Origin: Candidatus Galloscillospira excrementavium
GTDB lineage: Bacteria > Bacillota > Clostridia > Oscillospirales > Oscillospiraceae
DNA length: 6,257 nt
Reading direction: 5' to 3'
NCBI GenBank assembly: GCA_018711785.1
Contig: DVHW01000084.1
Coordinates: forward strand, 1 to 6,257
The notes below the pieces were generated by a model. That model made no database searches. It was given only the letters and a program-made list of their open reading frames with translations, and was not told the origin of the DNA. Below are positions 5,844-6,257 of the stretch, piece by piece. The number at the start of each line of letters is the position of its first letter. The first letter of the stretch is position 1. Both the position numbers and the translations under genes were made by a program.

Positions 5844-5878
5844 AAAACGGGGACCCGGAGGGTGCTCCGGGTCCCCGT
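5841..5878 (-). terminator. Rho-independent terminator of nrdR
   Basis: A perfect 14-bp GC-rich stem pairs 5865-5878 with 5847-5860 around a 4-nt loop. On the minus strand it is followed at once by a run of T (complement of 5842-5847), the classic intrinsic terminator, 11 nt after the nrdR stop. The T-run overlaps the stop codon of the convergent symporter gene. On the plus strand the stem lacks a T-run, so any termination of the symporter transcript here would be less efficient. Confidence 0.9.
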
Positions 5879-5889
5879 GGGGAGAGGAT

Positions 5890-6257
5890 TTACTTCTCGG
5901 CCAGCAGCTTGTTGAGCTCGGCCATAAAGGTGCTGATGTCCTTGAACTGGCGGTAGACCGAGGCGAAGCGGACGTAGGCCACCTCGTCCACATCCTTGAG
6001 CCGCTCCATCACCAGCTCGCCGATGCGGGTGGAGGGGATCTCCCGGTCCATGTCATTCTGGAGGGACTGCTCGATGTCGGTGGCAATGGACTCCAGAGTG
6101 TCAAAGGAGACCGGGCGCTTCTCACAGGCCCGGATCATGCCGCCCAGAACCTTGCTCTTGTCAAAGGTCTGGCGGCTGCCGTCCTTTTTGATGACCACCA
6201 GGGGCAGGCTCTCCATGGTCTCGTAGGTGGTGAAGCGTTTGTGGCACTCCAGGCACT
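5890..6257 (-). CDS. nrdR: Transcriptional repressor NrdR (5' end beyond window)
   Basis: NrdR represses ribonucleotide reductase genes by binding NrdR boxes when its ATP-cone is loaded with dATP/ATP. The last 121 residues are present; the family is about 150-160 aa, so some 30 N-terminal residues, including the first Cys pair of the zinc ribbon, lie outside. The fragment begins with the second zinc pair and its context, [13 protein letters not shown] (1-13), diagnostic of NrdR. The ATP-cone follows: [20 protein letters not shown], then the [11 protein letters not shown] helix and the conserved [18 protein letters not shown] near the C-terminus. The ATG at 6216 lies inside this reading and is not the start, because the zinc-ribbon residues continue upstream in frame. 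No NrdR box or nrd gene is visible in the window, so its targets are elsewhere. Confidence 0.96.
   Translation of the reverse strand, partial: CLECHKRFTTYETMESLPLVVIKKDGSRQTFDKSKVLGGMIRACEKRPVSFDTLESIATDIEQSLQNDMDREIPSTRIGELVMERLKDVDEVAYVRFASVYRQFKDISTFMAELNKLLAEK

Noticed and set aside
4929..5993. Minus-strand 354-aa open frame opposite the symporter gene
   Set aside because: Low-complexity His/Gly/Pro-rich shadow that also runs across the nrdR terminator; the symporter signature motifs fix the real strand.
6214..6216. ATG at 6216 as the start of the nrdR-like gene
   Set aside because: The frame continues upstream with [13 protein letters not shown], the conserved NrdR zinc-ribbon segment, so the true start is beyond the window.

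Overview
The window is GC-rich chromosomal DNA. It reads best as a high-GC Firmicute of the gut Oscillospiraceae type (Flavonifractor / Pseudoflavonifractor / Oscillibacter-like). The grounds are AGGAGG-type ribosome binding sites, TTGACA/TATAAT-type promoters, a clustered acpP-accB-accC operon and NrdR. This placement is an inference from gene content and style, not from a marker gene.

Layout. (1) Positions 1-1454, minus strand: start of a fatty-acid synthesis operon, acpP (acyl carrier protein), accB (biotin carrier) and accC (biotin carboxylase, cut by the window edge). It has a near-perfect promoter, a 36-bp AT-rich palindrome just downstream of the -10 box, and two strong hairpins between acpP and accB. 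(2) Positions 1515-3235, plus strand: a self-contained cassette with its own promoter and terminator. It holds two conserved hypothetical proteins of the kind normally found in phages and prophages (here 208 and 159 aa). Between them lie about 450 bases of a degenerate G-rich pentanucleotide array of the form GG-NNN. This array is the most unusual object in the window. (3) Positions 3238-4323, minus strand: a family 2 glycosyltransferase with a helical-repeat (TPR-like) C-terminal half. (4) Positions 4428-5843, plus strand: a sodium:alanine/glycine symporter of the AgcS/AlsT family. (5) Positions 5847-6257, minus strand: nrdR, repressor of ribonucleotide reductase genes, cut at its 5' end, with a textbook terminator.

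How the parts relate. acpP, accB and accC form one pathway: malonyl-CoA supply and acyl carriage for fatty-acid elongation. The glycosyltransferase, the symporter and nrdR are separately oriented housekeeping or accessory genes with no evident functional link. The cassette at 1515-3235 sits between housekeeping genes, with no integrase, capsid, recombinase or other phage gene in view. It is therefore either a remnant or a free-standing element made of gene A, the array and gene B. The array keeps one forward reading frame open from an ATG at 2272 straight into gene B, in the same frame. Whether the array acts as RNA, as DNA structure or as a translated N-terminal extension cannot be settled from this sequence alone.
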